The position numbers were made by a program, and so were the translations under genes. A stretch of DNA of 64,000 nucleotides. Origin: JACVRW01 sp963825345 (lineage in GTDB: Bacteria > Actinomycetota > Thermoleophilia > Solirubrobacterales > Thermoleophilaceae). The notes beneath the pieces are model-generated. The model did not search any database. It was not told where the DNA came from and was given only the letters and a program-made list of their open reading frames with translations. Below, piece by piece: positions 49,886 through 58,397 of the stretch (the first letter of the stretch is position 1; the number at the start of each line of letters is the position of its first letter). The stretch lies in assembly GCA_963825345.1 (NCBI GenBank), contig CAWGSQ010000011.1:248001-312000 (forward strand), read 5' to 3'.

Positions 49886-49985
49886 AGCCGGGGCAGGGTC
49901 GGGGGAACCCATATGTGCCGAAAACCGGCCCCGGCGGCTGAGTTTGGGTTATACCCGGACCCGAAAGGTCAAACCCCTCTTATGC
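49886..49985. other. Unassigned structured-looking intergenic segment
   Basis: Contains GGGGGAACCC, GGCCCCGGC, TTGGGTTATACCC and GACCCGAAAGGTC in 100 bp, i.e. several short complementary GGG/CCC segments and a GAAA tetraloop hairpin (GACCC-GAAA-GGTC). No gene on either strand. It could be a structured RNA; no known family is assigned. Confidence 0.3.
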
Positions 49986-49996
49986 CGCGATTAACG

Positions 49997-51133
49997 CTAG
50001 ATCGCGCGGATTTGGGCGTCCGCCCTGGCTGCAAGCCACATTACGGCGGCTGCGAGCAGGGTCATCGCGGCCACGACGAGCCAGGCCACCTCGTGCCCGG
50101 CCTGGGCGTAGAGCACGCCGAACGCAGCCGGCCCGGCACCCGCGCCGACGTAGATCCCCGTCTGGCTGACCCCGGTGGCGCTTCCCGGCGTCTCGCGGTT
50201 GCTGTCCACTACCGCGAGGTTGAAGAGGCCGGGCCAGCCCCATCCAAGCGTGAACGCGAGCACCGACCCGGCCACGAACGACGGAACCGCGTCTGTGGCC
50301 ATCAGCGCAAAGCCGACAGATCCAGCGGCGAGCAGCACCACCACCGTGCTCAGCCCGTAGTCACGCCGCCGGTCCGCCCGCGCCCCGAGCATCACGCGCA
50401 CCGTGAGGCTCAACCCGCTGCTGACCGCGGCGAGCAGGCCGGCCGTTCCCTCGCCGATCCCCACGTCCACGGCTGACGCCACGAGGTACGCGCCGAGCGC
50501 GCTCGGCCCCGCGGTCGCGAGAGCCGCGCCGACGGCGGTGAGCACGAGCACGCGAGACGGCCGCCGCGAAGCGGGCCGCCGCGACACGTGCAGCGGTTCC
50601 TCGCCGCGCAGCGCCACCCAGACCGCGAGTGGCCCGACCGCGCAGAGCGCGAACGTGACACGCCAGCCCAGCGGGATCGCCAGGACCGGAAGCGCAAGCC
50701 CGCTCACGAGGATCGCGGCGGGGATGCCCGACTGCTTGATGCCGAAGCCGAGGCCCTGACGGTCGGGGGCGATCTCCTCCGATACGAACAGGTTGATCGC
50801 GGGCTGGCAGACCGCGTTGGCCACGCCGGCAACCGCGAGCAGGAGCAGCAGCACCGCGAGCGACTCGGCAAGCAGCGCCCCCGCGAGCAGGCACGCGGCT
50901 GTGATCAGCACGCACCGGCGCATCGCGCGGGCGGCACCGATGTGGTCCGACAGCCGACCGCCCCAGCCGGCCGCGAGTGCGCCGGCGAGGAAGAACACCG
51001 AGACGCCCGCGGCGACGGCCTCGACGCGCACATCGAGGTCCGATCGGATCTGGAGCGCGAGCGCACCTACGAGGAATCCCGGCAGGACGCTCGCCGCGCC
51101 CGTCGCGACCGCGAGGGCTAGCCGCGCTGCCAC
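49997..51133 (-). CDS. MFS transporter
   Basis: 378 aa with 12 predicted helices. AGWGGRLSDHIGAARAMRR is the helix 2-3 loop, and a second half begins near residue 200. CynX/NimT-like in general pattern. It overlaps the upstream HMG-CoA lyase gene by 16 bp and is last in the SDR-lyase-MFS operon, so its substrate may be an acid linked to that pathway. Confidence 0.78.
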   Translation of the reverse strand: MAARLALAVATGAASVLPGFLVGALALQIRSDLDVRVEAVAAGVSVFFLAGALAAGWGGRLSDHIGAARAMRRCVLITAACLLAGALLAESLAVLLLLLAVAGVANAVCQPAINLFVSEEIAPDRQGLGFGIKQSGIPAAILVSGLALPVLAIPLGWRVTFALCAVGPLAVWVALRGEEPLHVSRRPASRRPSRVLVLTAVGAALATAGPSALGAYLVASAVDVGIGEGTAGLLAAVSSGLSLTVRVMLGARADRRRDYGLSTVVVLLAAGSVGFALMATDAVPSFVAGSVLAFTLGWGWPGLFNLAVVDSNRETPGSATGVSQTGIYVGAGAGPAAFGVLYAQAGHEVAWLVVAAMTLLAAAVMWLAARADAQIRAI

Positions 51134-52020
51134 TCAACCGGGCCGGCCGTGAGCACGTGGCTGCCGAGCGGTCGCCCGAGCACCTCCTGTGCAGCCCTCG
51201 CGGCCTCGACCACCCGCTCCAGCTCGACGCCCGTCTCATAGCCCATCTCGTGCAGCATCGACACGAGGTCCTCCGTGGCGATGTTCCCGGTGGCGCCCGG
51301 AGGCACCGGACACCCTCCAAGCTCGCCAAAGGAGCTCTCAAACGACCGCACACCTGCCCGCAGGGCCGCGACCACATTGGCCAACCCCTGACCCCTCGTG
51401 TTGTGGAAGTGCCCTGTGAGCTCTGCCCCGAGGTCCAAGCCGTCGAAGAAGCTCTCCACCTGCACCGGATTCGCCATCCCGGTCGTATCGCCGAAGGCAA
51501 TCTCCTCACACCCCGCCGCCACGAGCCGCCGCGCGATCTCGAGCACCCGCTCGCGCGGCACCTCGCCCTCGTACGGACACCCGAAGGCCACCGAGATCAC
51601 GCCCTCGCAGCGGAGCCCCGCCTCGCGCGCGCGCCCGACAACACGCTCCAGGCCTGAGAGCGACTCCTCGATCGAGCGGTTCACGTTCTTCTGGTTGTGC
51701 GTCTCCGAGGCGGAGAGGAAGAGGTTGACCTCGTCGAAGCGCTCCCGCAGCTCGAGTGCGTTGTCGAGCCCCCGCTCGTTCGGGACGAGGACCGTCACGG
51801 CCACGTCGTCCGGGATCTCAGCCCGTCGCAGCACCTCGGCGCCGTCGGCGAGCTGCGGAATTACGTCGGCCCGCACGAAGCTCGTGACCTCGAGCCGGCG
51901 AAGGCCCGTGCGGGCGAGCATCTCCACCAGCCGGACCTTGTCGTCGGTCGAGATGACCTCGGGCTCGTTCTGGAAGCCGTCCCGCGGGCCGACCTCGCGA
52001 ATCCTGATGTGTTCGGCCAC
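51118..52020 (-). CDS. mvaB: Hydroxymethylglutaryl-CoA lyase
   Basis: 300 aa TIM-barrel aldolase cleaving HMG-CoA to acetyl-CoA and acetoacetate. Motifs: REVGPRDGFQNEP with catalytic Arg and Asp, LEVTSFV, LFLSASETHNQKN, AFGDTTGMANP, HFHNTRGQGLAN with metal His residues, and the signature Cys in LGGCPVPPGATGNIATED. It sits in an operon with an SDR and an MFS transporter; the acetoacetate it makes could feed the acetoacetyl-CoA synthetase encoded at 41.3-43.2 kb. Confidence 0.93.
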   Translation of the reverse strand: MAEHIRIREVGPRDGFQNEPEVISTDDKVRLVEMLARTGLRRLEVTSFVRADVIPQLADGAEVLRRAEIPDDVAVTVLVPNERGLDNALELRERFDEVNLFLSASETHNQKNVNRSIEESLSGLERVVGRAREAGLRCEGVISVAFGCPYEGEVPRERVLEIARRLVAAGCEEIAFGDTTGMANPVQVESFFDGLDLGAELTGHFHNTRGQGLANVVAALRAGVRSFESSFGELGGCPVPPGATGNIATEDLVSMLHEMGYETGVELERVVEAARAAQEVLGRPLGSHVLTAGPVEWQRG

Positions 52021-52022
52021 GC

Positions 52023-52772
52023 CTAGATTCTGGCAAGGCCGCCGCTCACCCCGAGCGACTGGCCGGTCACGTAAGACGCGTCGTCCGAGGCGAGGAAGGC
52101 GATCGCCGCGGCCACCTCGTCGGGATGGCCGAGCCTACGCAGGTTCGTCGAGCCGATCATCGTGTCGACGATGCGCCGGCCGACGTCGCCGAGCTGCTCG
52201 GGCGCGGCCATCAGGAGCGGCGTCTCGATCGGCCCCGGCGCGACAGCGTTCGAGGTGATCCCGTAGCGGCCATTCTCGATCGCGATGGCCTTGGTGAAGC
52301 CGAGGACGCCGCCCTTCGCGGCGGAGTAGACCGCGGAGCCGCTCGACCCGACGCGCCCCGCCTCCGACGACACGTTCACGATCCGGCCGCGGCGGCGCTC
52401 CTGCATTCCGGGAAGCAGCGCATGCGTGCATGCGATCACGCCGACCAGGTTCACCGCGAGCACGCGTTGCCAGAGCGCCTCGTCGGTGTCCGTGAACCAG
52501 GCCCACTCGTCGTAGCCGGCGTTGTTCACGAGGATGTCCACCGGCCCGAGCTCCTTCTCGGCAGCCTCGACCGCCGCGCCGACCGAGTCTGTCGAGCGCA
52601 CGTCGAGCTCGAATGCCGCGCCATCCACCTCGTCGGCGACGCCGCGGGCGCCGTCGAGGTTCACGTCCGTGACCGCCACACGCGCGCCCTCGGCGGCCAG
52701 CCTGCGGCAGGTGGCCGCACCGATCCCGGAGGCGCCTCCGGTCACCAGAGCTGTTCGGTCAGCGAGTCGCAT
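52023..52772 (-). CDS. SDR-family dehydrogenase (hydroxyacyl-CoA dehydrogenase-like)
   Basis: 249 aa Rossmann-fold short-chain dehydrogenase: TGGASGIGAATCRRL for NAD(P), DILVNNAGYDEW, catalytic Ser in NVSSEAGRVG and YSAAKGG (Tyr/Lys). AGYDEW and the region RIVNVSSEAGRVGSSG resemble 2-hydroxycyclohexanecarboxyl-CoA dehydrogenases (BadH), but general 3-hydroxyacyl-CoA use is equally likely. The ATG at 52772 is chosen; the mvaB gene follows after 2 bp. Confidence 0.85.
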   Translation of the reverse strand: MRLADRTALVTGGASGIGAATCRRLAAEGARVAVTDVNLDGARGVADEVDGAAFELDVRSTDSVGAAVEAAEKELGPVDILVNNAGYDEWAWFTDTDEALWQRVLAVNLVGVIACTHALLPGMQERRRGRIVNVSSEAGRVGSSGSAVYSAAKGGVLGFTKAIAIENGRYGITSNAVAPGPIETPLLMAAPEQLGDVGRRIVDTMIGSTNLRRLGHPDEVAAAIAFLASDDASYVTGQSLGVSGGLARI

Positions 52773-52798
52773 CGAGCCGGCTCGGCAGACTACTCGCA

Positions 52799-53719
52799 AT
52801 GGATTCGGTGGTGGTGCTGTCCGGAGGGAGCGGCGGGGCGAAGTTGGCGCGCGGCCTGGCGGACGCGTGCGACCAGCTCACGGTCGTGGCCAACACCGCT
52901 GACGACGTGGACATCTACGGCGTGCACGTGTCCCCCGACCCGGATCTCGTGACCTACTGGCTGGCGGACGAGATCGACGAGCGCGGCTGGGGACTGAGGG
53001 ACGACACCTGGCAGGTGATGGAGGCGCTCGAGCGAGCCGGACGGCCGCACTGGTTCCGCCTCGGTGACCGCGACCTCGCGATGTGCCTGGTGCGCACCGA
53101 AGAGCTGCGCGCGGGGCGCAGCCTCACCGAGGCCCACGGGGCGGTGGTGGAGGCGATGGGAGTGCGCGCGCGCGTGCTGCCGATGAGCGACCAGCCGGTC
53201 TCTACCTGGGTTGGCGCGCGCGGGCGCACGCTCCCGTTCCAGGAGTTCATGATCATCGAGCGCGCCGAGGGGCCCGTCGAGACCATCGAGCTGCGCGGGC
53301 TGGAGAGGGCGCCGCCCTCTGACGCGGTGCTCCAGGCGCTGGCCGAGGCCGACGCGATCGTGATCGGCCCCTCGAACCCAGTCATCTCGATCGGGCCCAT
53401 CCTCGCGCTGCCCGGGATGCGGGAGGCGCTCCGCGCGGCCCCGGCTCCGGTGGTGGCGGTGAGCCCCTTCGTCGCGGGGAGATCGGTGAAGGGGCCGACG
53501 GAGGCGTTCTGCGAGCAGGCCGGCATCGAGCTGAGCGCGGCCGGCGTGGCCCGCGCGTATGCCGAGCTGCTCGACGGAATCGTGTCCGACGAAGAGCTCG
53601 ACAGCGGGCCCGGCGCGGCTCCGCCGTCGCTCGTAACGGACACGCTCATGGACAGCGCGGACGACCGCGCGCGGCTGGCGCGCGAGGTGCTCGACTTCGC
53701 CGGCTCCCTGGGGCAGTGA
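52799..53719 (+). CDS. cofD: 2-phospho-L-lactate (or phosphoenolpyruvate) transferase of F420 synthesis
   Basis: 306 aa CofD/FbiA-type enzyme that transfers the phospho-acyl unit from its GDP-activated form onto the deazaflavin Fo. It starts VVLSGGSGGAKLARGL (nucleotide loop), has VVANTADDVDIYGVHVSPD with the metal Asp, RLGDRDLAMCLVR, and GPSNPVISIGPILALPG near residue 197. Divergent from the SDR gene by 26 bp. It overlaps cofC by 4 bp. Confidence 0.93.
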   Translation: MDSVVVLSGGSGGAKLARGLADACDQLTVVANTADDVDIYGVHVSPDPDLVTYWLADEIDERGWGLRDDTWQVMEALERAGRPHWFRLGDRDLAMCLVRTEELRAGRSLTEAHGAVVEAMGVRARVLPMSDQPVSTWVGARGRTLPFQEFMIIERAEGPVETIELRGLERAPPSDAVLQALAEADAIVIGPSNPVISIGPILALPGMREALRAAPAPVVAVSPFVAGRSVKGPTEAFCEQAGIELSAAGVARAYAELLDGIVSDEELDSGPGAAPPSLVTDTLMDSADDRARLAREVLDFAGSLGQ

Positions 53720-54423
53720 AGTTGTACGCTGCCCACACGGCACGCACGATCGCCATCCTGCCGGTGAAGAGCTTCGGGGCTGCGAAGCAGCGCCTTGCCG
53801 ACATGCTCGGCGGCGGCGCTCGCAAGGCACTCGCCCAGGCCATGTTCAGCGATGTGCTCGCCACCCTGCGCCGCGTGCCCGAGGTCGACGAGATCGCCGT
53901 GGTGACGGCCGACCGGGTCGCCGAAGCCGCCGCAGGCGGCGAGCGCGTGACCGTCCTCCGCGACAGCGCTCAGGCCGGCCAGTCAGCGGCCGCGCTGATC
54001 GGGATCCGCCACGCGCTCGCGACCGGGTTCGAGCGCGTGCTGCTCGTGCCGGGCGACACTCCCCTGCTCCAGCCCCGCGAGGTCTCGGCCCTCATCGGCG
54101 GCACGGCAGGACTGGTGATCGTCGCGGATCGCCACGGCACCGGCACGAACGCGCTCGTGCTCTCGCCGCCGGATGCGATCGAGCCCTCGTTCGGACCGGA
54201 CAGCTTCGCGCGCCACGTGGCGGCGGCCGAGGCGGGTGGGTTTTCCTACCGCGCCGAGGAGGTGCCGGGCCTGGCGCTCGACGTGGACACGCCCGGTGAC
54301 CTCGCCGAGCTGGCCGCCGCGCTCGAGACCCGCCGTGGCCAGGCGCCCTCCACGCGCGGCGCGCTCCGCCAGCTCGAACGTGCCGGGGCGTGGACAGCGC
54401 CCCTGGCGCAGGCCTCGGCCTGA
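53716..54423 (+). CDS. cofC: Phospholactate/phosphoenolpyruvate guanylyltransferase of F420 synthesis
   Basis: 235 aa nucleotidyltransferase (CofC/FbiD). It charges PEP or 2-phospholactate with GMP. Motifs: AILPVKSFGAAKQRLADML (GTP loop and Lys), VLLVPGDTPLLQPREV with the metal Asp, and a terminal VPGLALDVDTPGDLAEL with the second Asp. It lies between cofD and cofE with overlaps at both ends (4 bp and 34 bp). In mycobacteria fbiD is unlinked from fbiAB; here it is in the operon. Confidence 0.92.
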   Translation: MKLYAAHTARTIAILPVKSFGAAKQRLADMLGGGARKALAQAMFSDVLATLRRVPEVDEIAVVTADRVAEAAAGGERVTVLRDSAQAGQSAAALIGIRHALATGFERVLLVPGDTPLLQPREVSALIGGTAGLVIVADRHGTGTNALVLSPPDAIEPSFGPDSFARHVAAAEAGGFSYRAEEVPGLALDVDTPGDLAELAAALETRRGQAPSTRGALRQLERAGAWTAPLAQASA

Positions 54424-55175
54424 CCTCGCTCAGCGTCAGCCCGCTCGCGCCGCTGCCGCCGATCCGGCCAGGCGACGATCTCGCAGGACTGATCGCCGCG
54501 GCCGCGCCGGGCGATCTCGGCGACAGCGACGTGCTCGTGGTCGCTCACAAGGTGGTCTCGAAGGCAGAGGGCCGGGTGCGCCGCCTGGAGGAGATCGAGC
54601 CCGACGAGCGAGCGCGCGCGCTCGCCGAGGAGCACCGCAAGGACGCGCGGCTCGTGCAGGCCGTGCTCGACGAGTCGGCCGAGGTCCTGCGGGCGGTGGA
54701 CGGCACCCTCATCTGCGTGACCCATCACGGCTTAGTGTGCGCCAACGCCGGCGTCGACCAGTCGAACGCCTCGGCCGAGGGCGGCGAGCTGGTGCTGCTG
54801 CCGGAGGATCCGGACGGCTCCGCGGCGCGCCTGCGGTCCGGCCTCGCGGACGCGCTCGGCGTCAGGCCGGCGGTGGTGATCGCGGACTCCTTCGGCCGGG
54901 CCTGGAGGCTCGGTCAGACCGACGTGGCGATCGGCGCGGCGGGCCTCGTTCCGCTCGACCAGTGGATCGGCCGGCCGGACGCGTTCGGCCGCGATCTGCG
55001 CGTCACGTCGATCGCCGTGGCGGACGCCGTGGCGGCCGCGGCTGACCTCGCACGCGCCAAGGACTCGCTCGAGCCCGTGGTGCTGGTGCGCGGCCTCGAG
55101 CACTACGTGACGAGCGAGGACGGACCGGGCGCTGCGGCGCTCCGGCGTCCGGCGGCCGACGACCTGTTCCGCTAG
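54390..55175 (+). CDS. cofE: F420-0:gamma-glutamyl ligase
   Basis: 261 aa CofE domain that adds glutamates to F420-0. The N-terminal half has LVVAHKVVSKAEGRVRRLEE, HHGLVCANAGVDQSN with metal-binding residues, and the C-terminal half has VIADSFGRAWRLGQTDVAIG and DAVAAAADL. It lacks the C-terminal FMN-reductase domain found in mycobacterial FbiB (about 450 aa), so it is the short form known from archaea. GTG start at 54390 overlaps cofC by 34 bp. Confidence 0.93.
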   Translation: MDSAPGAGLGLTSLSVSPLAPLPPIRPGDDLAGLIAAAAPGDLGDSDVLVVAHKVVSKAEGRVRRLEEIEPDERARALAEEHRKDARLVQAVLDESAEVLRAVDGTLICVTHHGLVCANAGVDQSNASAEGGELVLLPEDPDGSAARLRSGLADALGVRPAVVIADSFGRAWRLGQTDVAIGAAGLVPLDQWIGRPDAFGRDLRVTSIAVADAVAAAADLARAKDSLEPVVLVRGLEHYVTSEDGPGAAALRRPAADDLFR

Positions 55176-55181
55176 AGCCAG

Positions 55182-55655
55182 CTAGGGGCAGCCCGACGAG
55201 ACCACCACTCGCCACCAGCGCATGAGCATGCCGAGGATCCCGAAGCGTGGCCGCACGTGCCAGTGCCTGCAACCGGGCTCGCCGATGTCTTCGTTCGAGA
55301 CGTGCACCCAGTGGTGGCTCTCGGGGTCCAGCAGCATCTCCTCGATCAGGCGGCGGTTGTGCTCCTCGGCAACGCCACGCTCGTCGAGCGCCGCGCGGCC
55401 GCGACGGACCTGATCCACCAGGGAGTCGCGCAACTCCTCCAGCTCGCCGAGATTCAGCAGCCGAGGGCCCGCCCCCTGGGGCGTCGCGGGAAGAAGGTCG
55501 AGGCCCTTGCGCGGCCAGGCCGAGCAGAAGAGGCCGACCGCCTCCTCCTCCAACCGCCGCACCTGGTCGAGCAGCGTCCGGCGCGCGGCGCGCTCGTCCG
55601 GACTCGTCCGGAAAGTTGGCGCCGCGACGTGACGAGTGAGCGTGCTAGCCGCCAA
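55182..55655 (-). CDS. Hypothetical protein downstream of YrbE permeases
   Basis: 157 aa soluble-looking protein with a helical N-terminal half (RRTLLDQVRRLEEEAV, LEELRDSLVDQVRRGRAAL) and a C-terminal half containing SHHWVHVSNEDIGEPGC and RHWHVRPRFG. The many His/Trp/Cys residues could bind a metal. Family not recognised. It overlaps the permease gene by 11 bp, so it is in the same operon. Confidence 0.6.
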   Translation of the reverse strand: MAASTLTRHVAAPTFRTSPDERAARRTLLDQVRRLEEEAVGLFCSAWPRKGLDLLPATPQGAGPRLLNLGELEELRDSLVDQVRRGRAALDERGVAEEHNRRLIEEMLLDPESHHWVHVSNEDIGEPGCRHWHVRPRFGILGMLMRWWRVVVSSGCP

Positions 55656-56433
55656 TTGGTGCCCTCGGATTCGATCCCCAGAAGATCTGCGTCCCGACCA
55701 TCCCCACGAGGTGCACCATCACGGTGTTGAGCACCATCGACTTCGCCGTGGCTGTGCCCACCCCCACCGGCCCCCCAGAGGCCGTGTACCCGTAGTAACA
55801 GCCCACCAGCACGATCACCGTCGCCATCGCCATGCCCTTGATCAGGCTGTAGAAGAGGTCGGGCGGATTCTGGAACATCCAGAAGATCAAGAAGAACCCT
55901 CCGGAGGACACCTCGCCGATCTGCTGCACCACCGCTATGTAGCTGGCGAAGAACCCCGCCCCGATCGCCGCGATGTACATGAAGGGCAGCACCATCCAGG
56001 CGGCCAGCAGGCGCGTCGCGCAGAGGAAGACGAGCGAGTTGATGCCCATCACCTCGAGCGCGTCGATCTCGTCCGAGATGCGCATCGCGCCGATCTCGGC
56101 CACGAGGCCGGTGCCGACCTTGGCGGACATCATGTAGCCGAACGCGTAGGGCATGATCTCGCGCAGGTCGCACCAGGCACTGAACACCCCTGCATAGGCG
56201 GGCGCGCCCGTGGAGCGGCTGAAATAGGCGCCCTCGATCCCGCACTGGAGGCCGAGGATGAATGCGAGGCCCCAGATCACGAGCGCGGAGCCGAGGATCA
56301 GGATGCCGGCCTGCCGCAGCGCCTCGCCGAAGAAGGGGAGCACCTTCCCGTTGAAGACCGCCCCCATCACGCGCGCGAAGAACTGCGCCAGCTCGCCGAA
56401 CGCCGTGAGCCAATTGCGGGGTGCGCTCGTCAC
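55645..56433 (-). CDS. YrbE/MlaE-type lipid ABC permease (second subunit)
   Basis: 262 aa permease with five or six helices. The MlaE family features are RSTGAPAYAGVFSAWCDLREIMPYAFGYMMSAKVGTGLVAEIGAMRISDEIDALEVMG split over the central region, and VGCYYGYTASGGPVGVG near the C-terminus (the conserved CYxG segment). These permeases work with MCE-domain proteins and an ATPase to move lipids or sterols; none of those genes is adjacent. Overlaps the preceding permease gene by 4 bp. Confidence 0.9.
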   Translation of the reverse strand: MTSAPRNWLTAFGELAQFFARVMGAVFNGKVLPFFGEALRQAGILILGSALVIWGLAFILGLQCGIEGAYFSRSTGAPAYAGVFSAWCDLREIMPYAFGYMMSAKVGTGLVAEIGAMRISDEIDALEVMGINSLVFLCATRLLAAWMVLPFMYIAAIGAGFFASYIAVVQQIGEVSSGGFFLIFWMFQNPPDLFYSLIKGMAMATVIVLVGCYYGYTASGGPVGVGTATAKSMVLNTVMVHLVGMVGTQIFWGSNPRAPIGG

Positions 56434-57236
56434 TTGATCACCGAGATCTCGGGGTGCGTGGCAAGCAGCGTCTGCGTGAAGACGTAGTTGAAGGCGAAGA
56501 TGCCGAGGAACTCGGTCACCACGCCTTGGTTGACCGCCCTCCCGACGCCCTCAGCACCCCCGGACGCGGTCATTCCCTTATAACAGGAGACGATCGCGAT
56601 GATCGCGCCGAACAACGTCGTCTTGACGACCGATCCCCACAGGTCCGTGGTGGACGCGTTGTTCAGCAGCGTCGCGAAGAAAGGACCGAGCGGGGCGTCG
56701 AAAGACAGAGTGGCGAGGATCCCGCCCGTCAGCCCGAAGATGATCGCGAAAACGTTGAACAACCCCGTGACGACCATGAGCGCCAGGAAGCGCGGCACGA
56801 CGAGGTTCTTGATCGGATCGACGCCGAGCACCTGGAGCGCGTCGAGCTCCTCGCGGATCTTGCGGGCACCGAGGTCAGCTGTTATCGCGGTGCCGCCGAC
56901 GCCCGCGAGGATGATCGCGGTCACGAGCGGGGCGAACTCGCGGATCGACGCGAGCACGAAGAAACCGCCGAGGCGGTCGATGGCGCCGAAGAGGACCAGG
57001 AAGTTGCCCGCCTGGAGACCCGGAGCGCCATAGCTGACCGCGAGCATCGAGATCGTCAGCGGCAGCCAGCAGAGCCGCAGCATGAACATGAACTGCTGTA
57101 CGAACTCGGTGCCATACGGATAGGGCGGCCGAATCGCGGACACCAGCGTCTTGCCGGTGAGGATCATCATGTCGCCGACCTGCTCGAGCAGGTTCTTGGC
57201 CGGCAGGAAGACGCGATCTGCGCTGGCTCGTACCAT
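56430..57236 (-). CDS. YrbE/MlaE-type lipid ABC permease (first subunit)
   Basis: 268 aa, paralogue of the permease at 55645. It has REFAPLVTAIILAGVGGTAITADLGARKIREELDALQVLG split over two helices, PIKNLVVPRFLALMVVT, and VSCYKGMTASGGAEGVG. The ATG at 57236 is chosen over an artefactual extension to 57509 that would cross the GntR gene's promoter. Together with the next gene it forms a YrbEA/YrbEB pair, likely repressed through repeats in the divergent promoter. Confidence 0.9.
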   Translation of the reverse strand: MVRASADRVFLPAKNLLEQVGDMMILTGKTLVSAIRPPYPYGTEFVQQFMFMLRLCWLPLTISMLAVSYGAPGLQAGNFLVLFGAIDRLGGFFVLASIREFAPLVTAIILAGVGGTAITADLGARKIREELDALQVLGVDPIKNLVVPRFLALMVVTGLFNVFAIIFGLTGGILATLSFDAPLGPFFATLLNNASTTDLWGSVVKTTLFGAIIAIVSCYKGMTASGGAEGVGRAVNQGVVTEFLGIFAFNYVFTQTLLATHPEISVIK

Positions 57237-57246
57237 TCGAGCCAGG

Positions 57247-57323
57247 TGTGCTATCACAGTACTGGCACTTTCGCAAGGACTGCGTGACTGTAGGGCCTCC
57301 TTCTGTGCTGTCACATCAGCACA
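57247..57323. promoter_or_regulatory. GntR-type operator repeats
   Basis: TGTGCTATCACA (57247-57258) and TGTGCTGTCACA (57304-57315) are direct repeats differing at one base, and the second belongs to an inverted repeat TGTGCTG...CAGCACA (57304-57323). They occupy the 97 bp between the divergent permease and GntR genes. Confidence 0.65.
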
Positions 57324-57333
57324 GTGCGGTAAC

Positions 57334-57933
57334 ATGTCCGGCATGTCGGGCGAGCTACATCTCAGCGTCGACCGTGGCTCCGGTATCCCATTGGGCGCGC
57401 AGCTCGCCGGCCGCATCCGCGCGGCGGTCCAGAACGGCACCCTCGTCCCTGGCGAGCGCGTGCCAAGCGTCCGCGAGCTCGCGGACATCGCGGGCGTGAA
57501 CGTGAACACGGCCCGCGCGGTCTACGCCAGGCTCGAGTCCGAGGGGATCGTGCGGAGCGAACAGGGCCGCGGCACGTTCATCGCGGCGCGGGCCTCCGCC
57601 GGCGGAGCGGCCACGCGGCAGCAGCTCCACCGCCAGATCGCGGAGCTGGAGGCGGCGCTCGTACGACTGCCGCCGCCCCCGCTCGGCGCGGAGGACTCCC
57701 AGGCGGTCTCGCCGCCGGGGCGCGCCGCCCTGCTCTCAACCGAAGATCTCGAGGCCGTTCGTGACCGGCTGGTGGTCCGCCTCCACGAGCTCGACGCGCA
57801 GCGCGCCTCGGTTCTCCAGCGGCTCGAGGAACTCGGAGCCGAGGAAGAGGCGACCGAGGCTGCCGGGGCCACGCTTCGCCGCCGCGGCAGCCCCAGCCTT
57901 GCCGGAGCCCACATCCGCTGGGTTGGAGCGTGA
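57334..57933 (+). CDS. GntR-family regulator (YtrA-like)
   Basis: 199 aa repressor. The N-terminal winged helix matches GntR: PLGAQLAGRIRAAVQNGTLVPGERVPSVRELADIAGVNVNTARAVYARLESEGIV split into helices, with GRGTFI closing the domain. The effector domain is short and mostly coiled coil (QLHRQIAELEAAL, RDRLVVRLHELDAQRASVL), as in YtrA regulators of ABC transporter genes. Divergent from the YrbE permease pair. Overlaps the next start by 4 bp. Confidence 0.88.
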   Translation: MSGMSGELHLSVDRGSGIPLGAQLAGRIRAAVQNGTLVPGERVPSVRELADIAGVNVNTARAVYARLESEGIVRSEQGRGTFIAARASAGGAATRQQLHRQIAELEAALVRLPPPPLGAEDSQAVSPPGRAALLSTEDLEAVRDRLVVRLHELDAQRASVLQRLEELGAEEEATEAAGATLRRRGSPSLAGAHIRWVGA

Positions 57934-58397
57934 GCGAGGTGCGCGGGTCGGTCCTGGCACAGCTGGACGATGAGCGCGGCTCCCTGGCGGATACCAGGAC
58001 TGCCCTGCTCGGCATCGCGATCGTGCTTGGCAGCGTCGCCCTGTGGATCGGGATTCCGTTGGGTGGCCTGTGGCTCGCGGGTGAGCTCACGAGCACGGCG
58101 CAGGGATTCCTGTTCGCGACCCTCGGCGGGATTCCGCTCGCCATGACGGCCGCCGCCTGGCTGCTCTACCGGGTGAACGACCTCTACGAGCGCAGCCGTG
58201 CGACGCCGGACGGCGGAGGGCGGCGCCGGTCGGCCTGGCTCGTCGCGTCGACCGAGGAGCGCAGCCGCGTGCGGCGCGCCCGGGCGCCTCGGCCGCTGAT
58301 CGACGTTGCGATGACGGTCTCCGCGGTCACGGCCCTCGTCCTAATGGCGATCTGGTTCTTCTTCTACAGCCAGATGTGGCTCGTCAACCCGATGTGA
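57930..58397 (+). CDS. Membrane protein, GntR-linked
   Basis: 155 aa with three predicted helices (TALLGIAIVLGSVALWIGI, GFLFATLGGIPLAMTAAAWLLY, DVAMTVSAVTALVLMAIWFFFY) and a basic loop between the second and third. No recognised family. GTG start overlapping the GntR stop by 4 bp makes co-translation likely. Confidence 0.65.
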   Translation: MSEVRGSVLAQLDDERGSLADTRTALLGIAIVLGSVALWIGIPLGGLWLAGELTSTAQGFLFATLGGIPLAMTAAAWLLYRVNDLYERSRATPDGGGRRRSAWLVASTEERSRVRRARAPRPLIDVAMTVSAVTALVLMAIWFFFYSQMWLVNPM

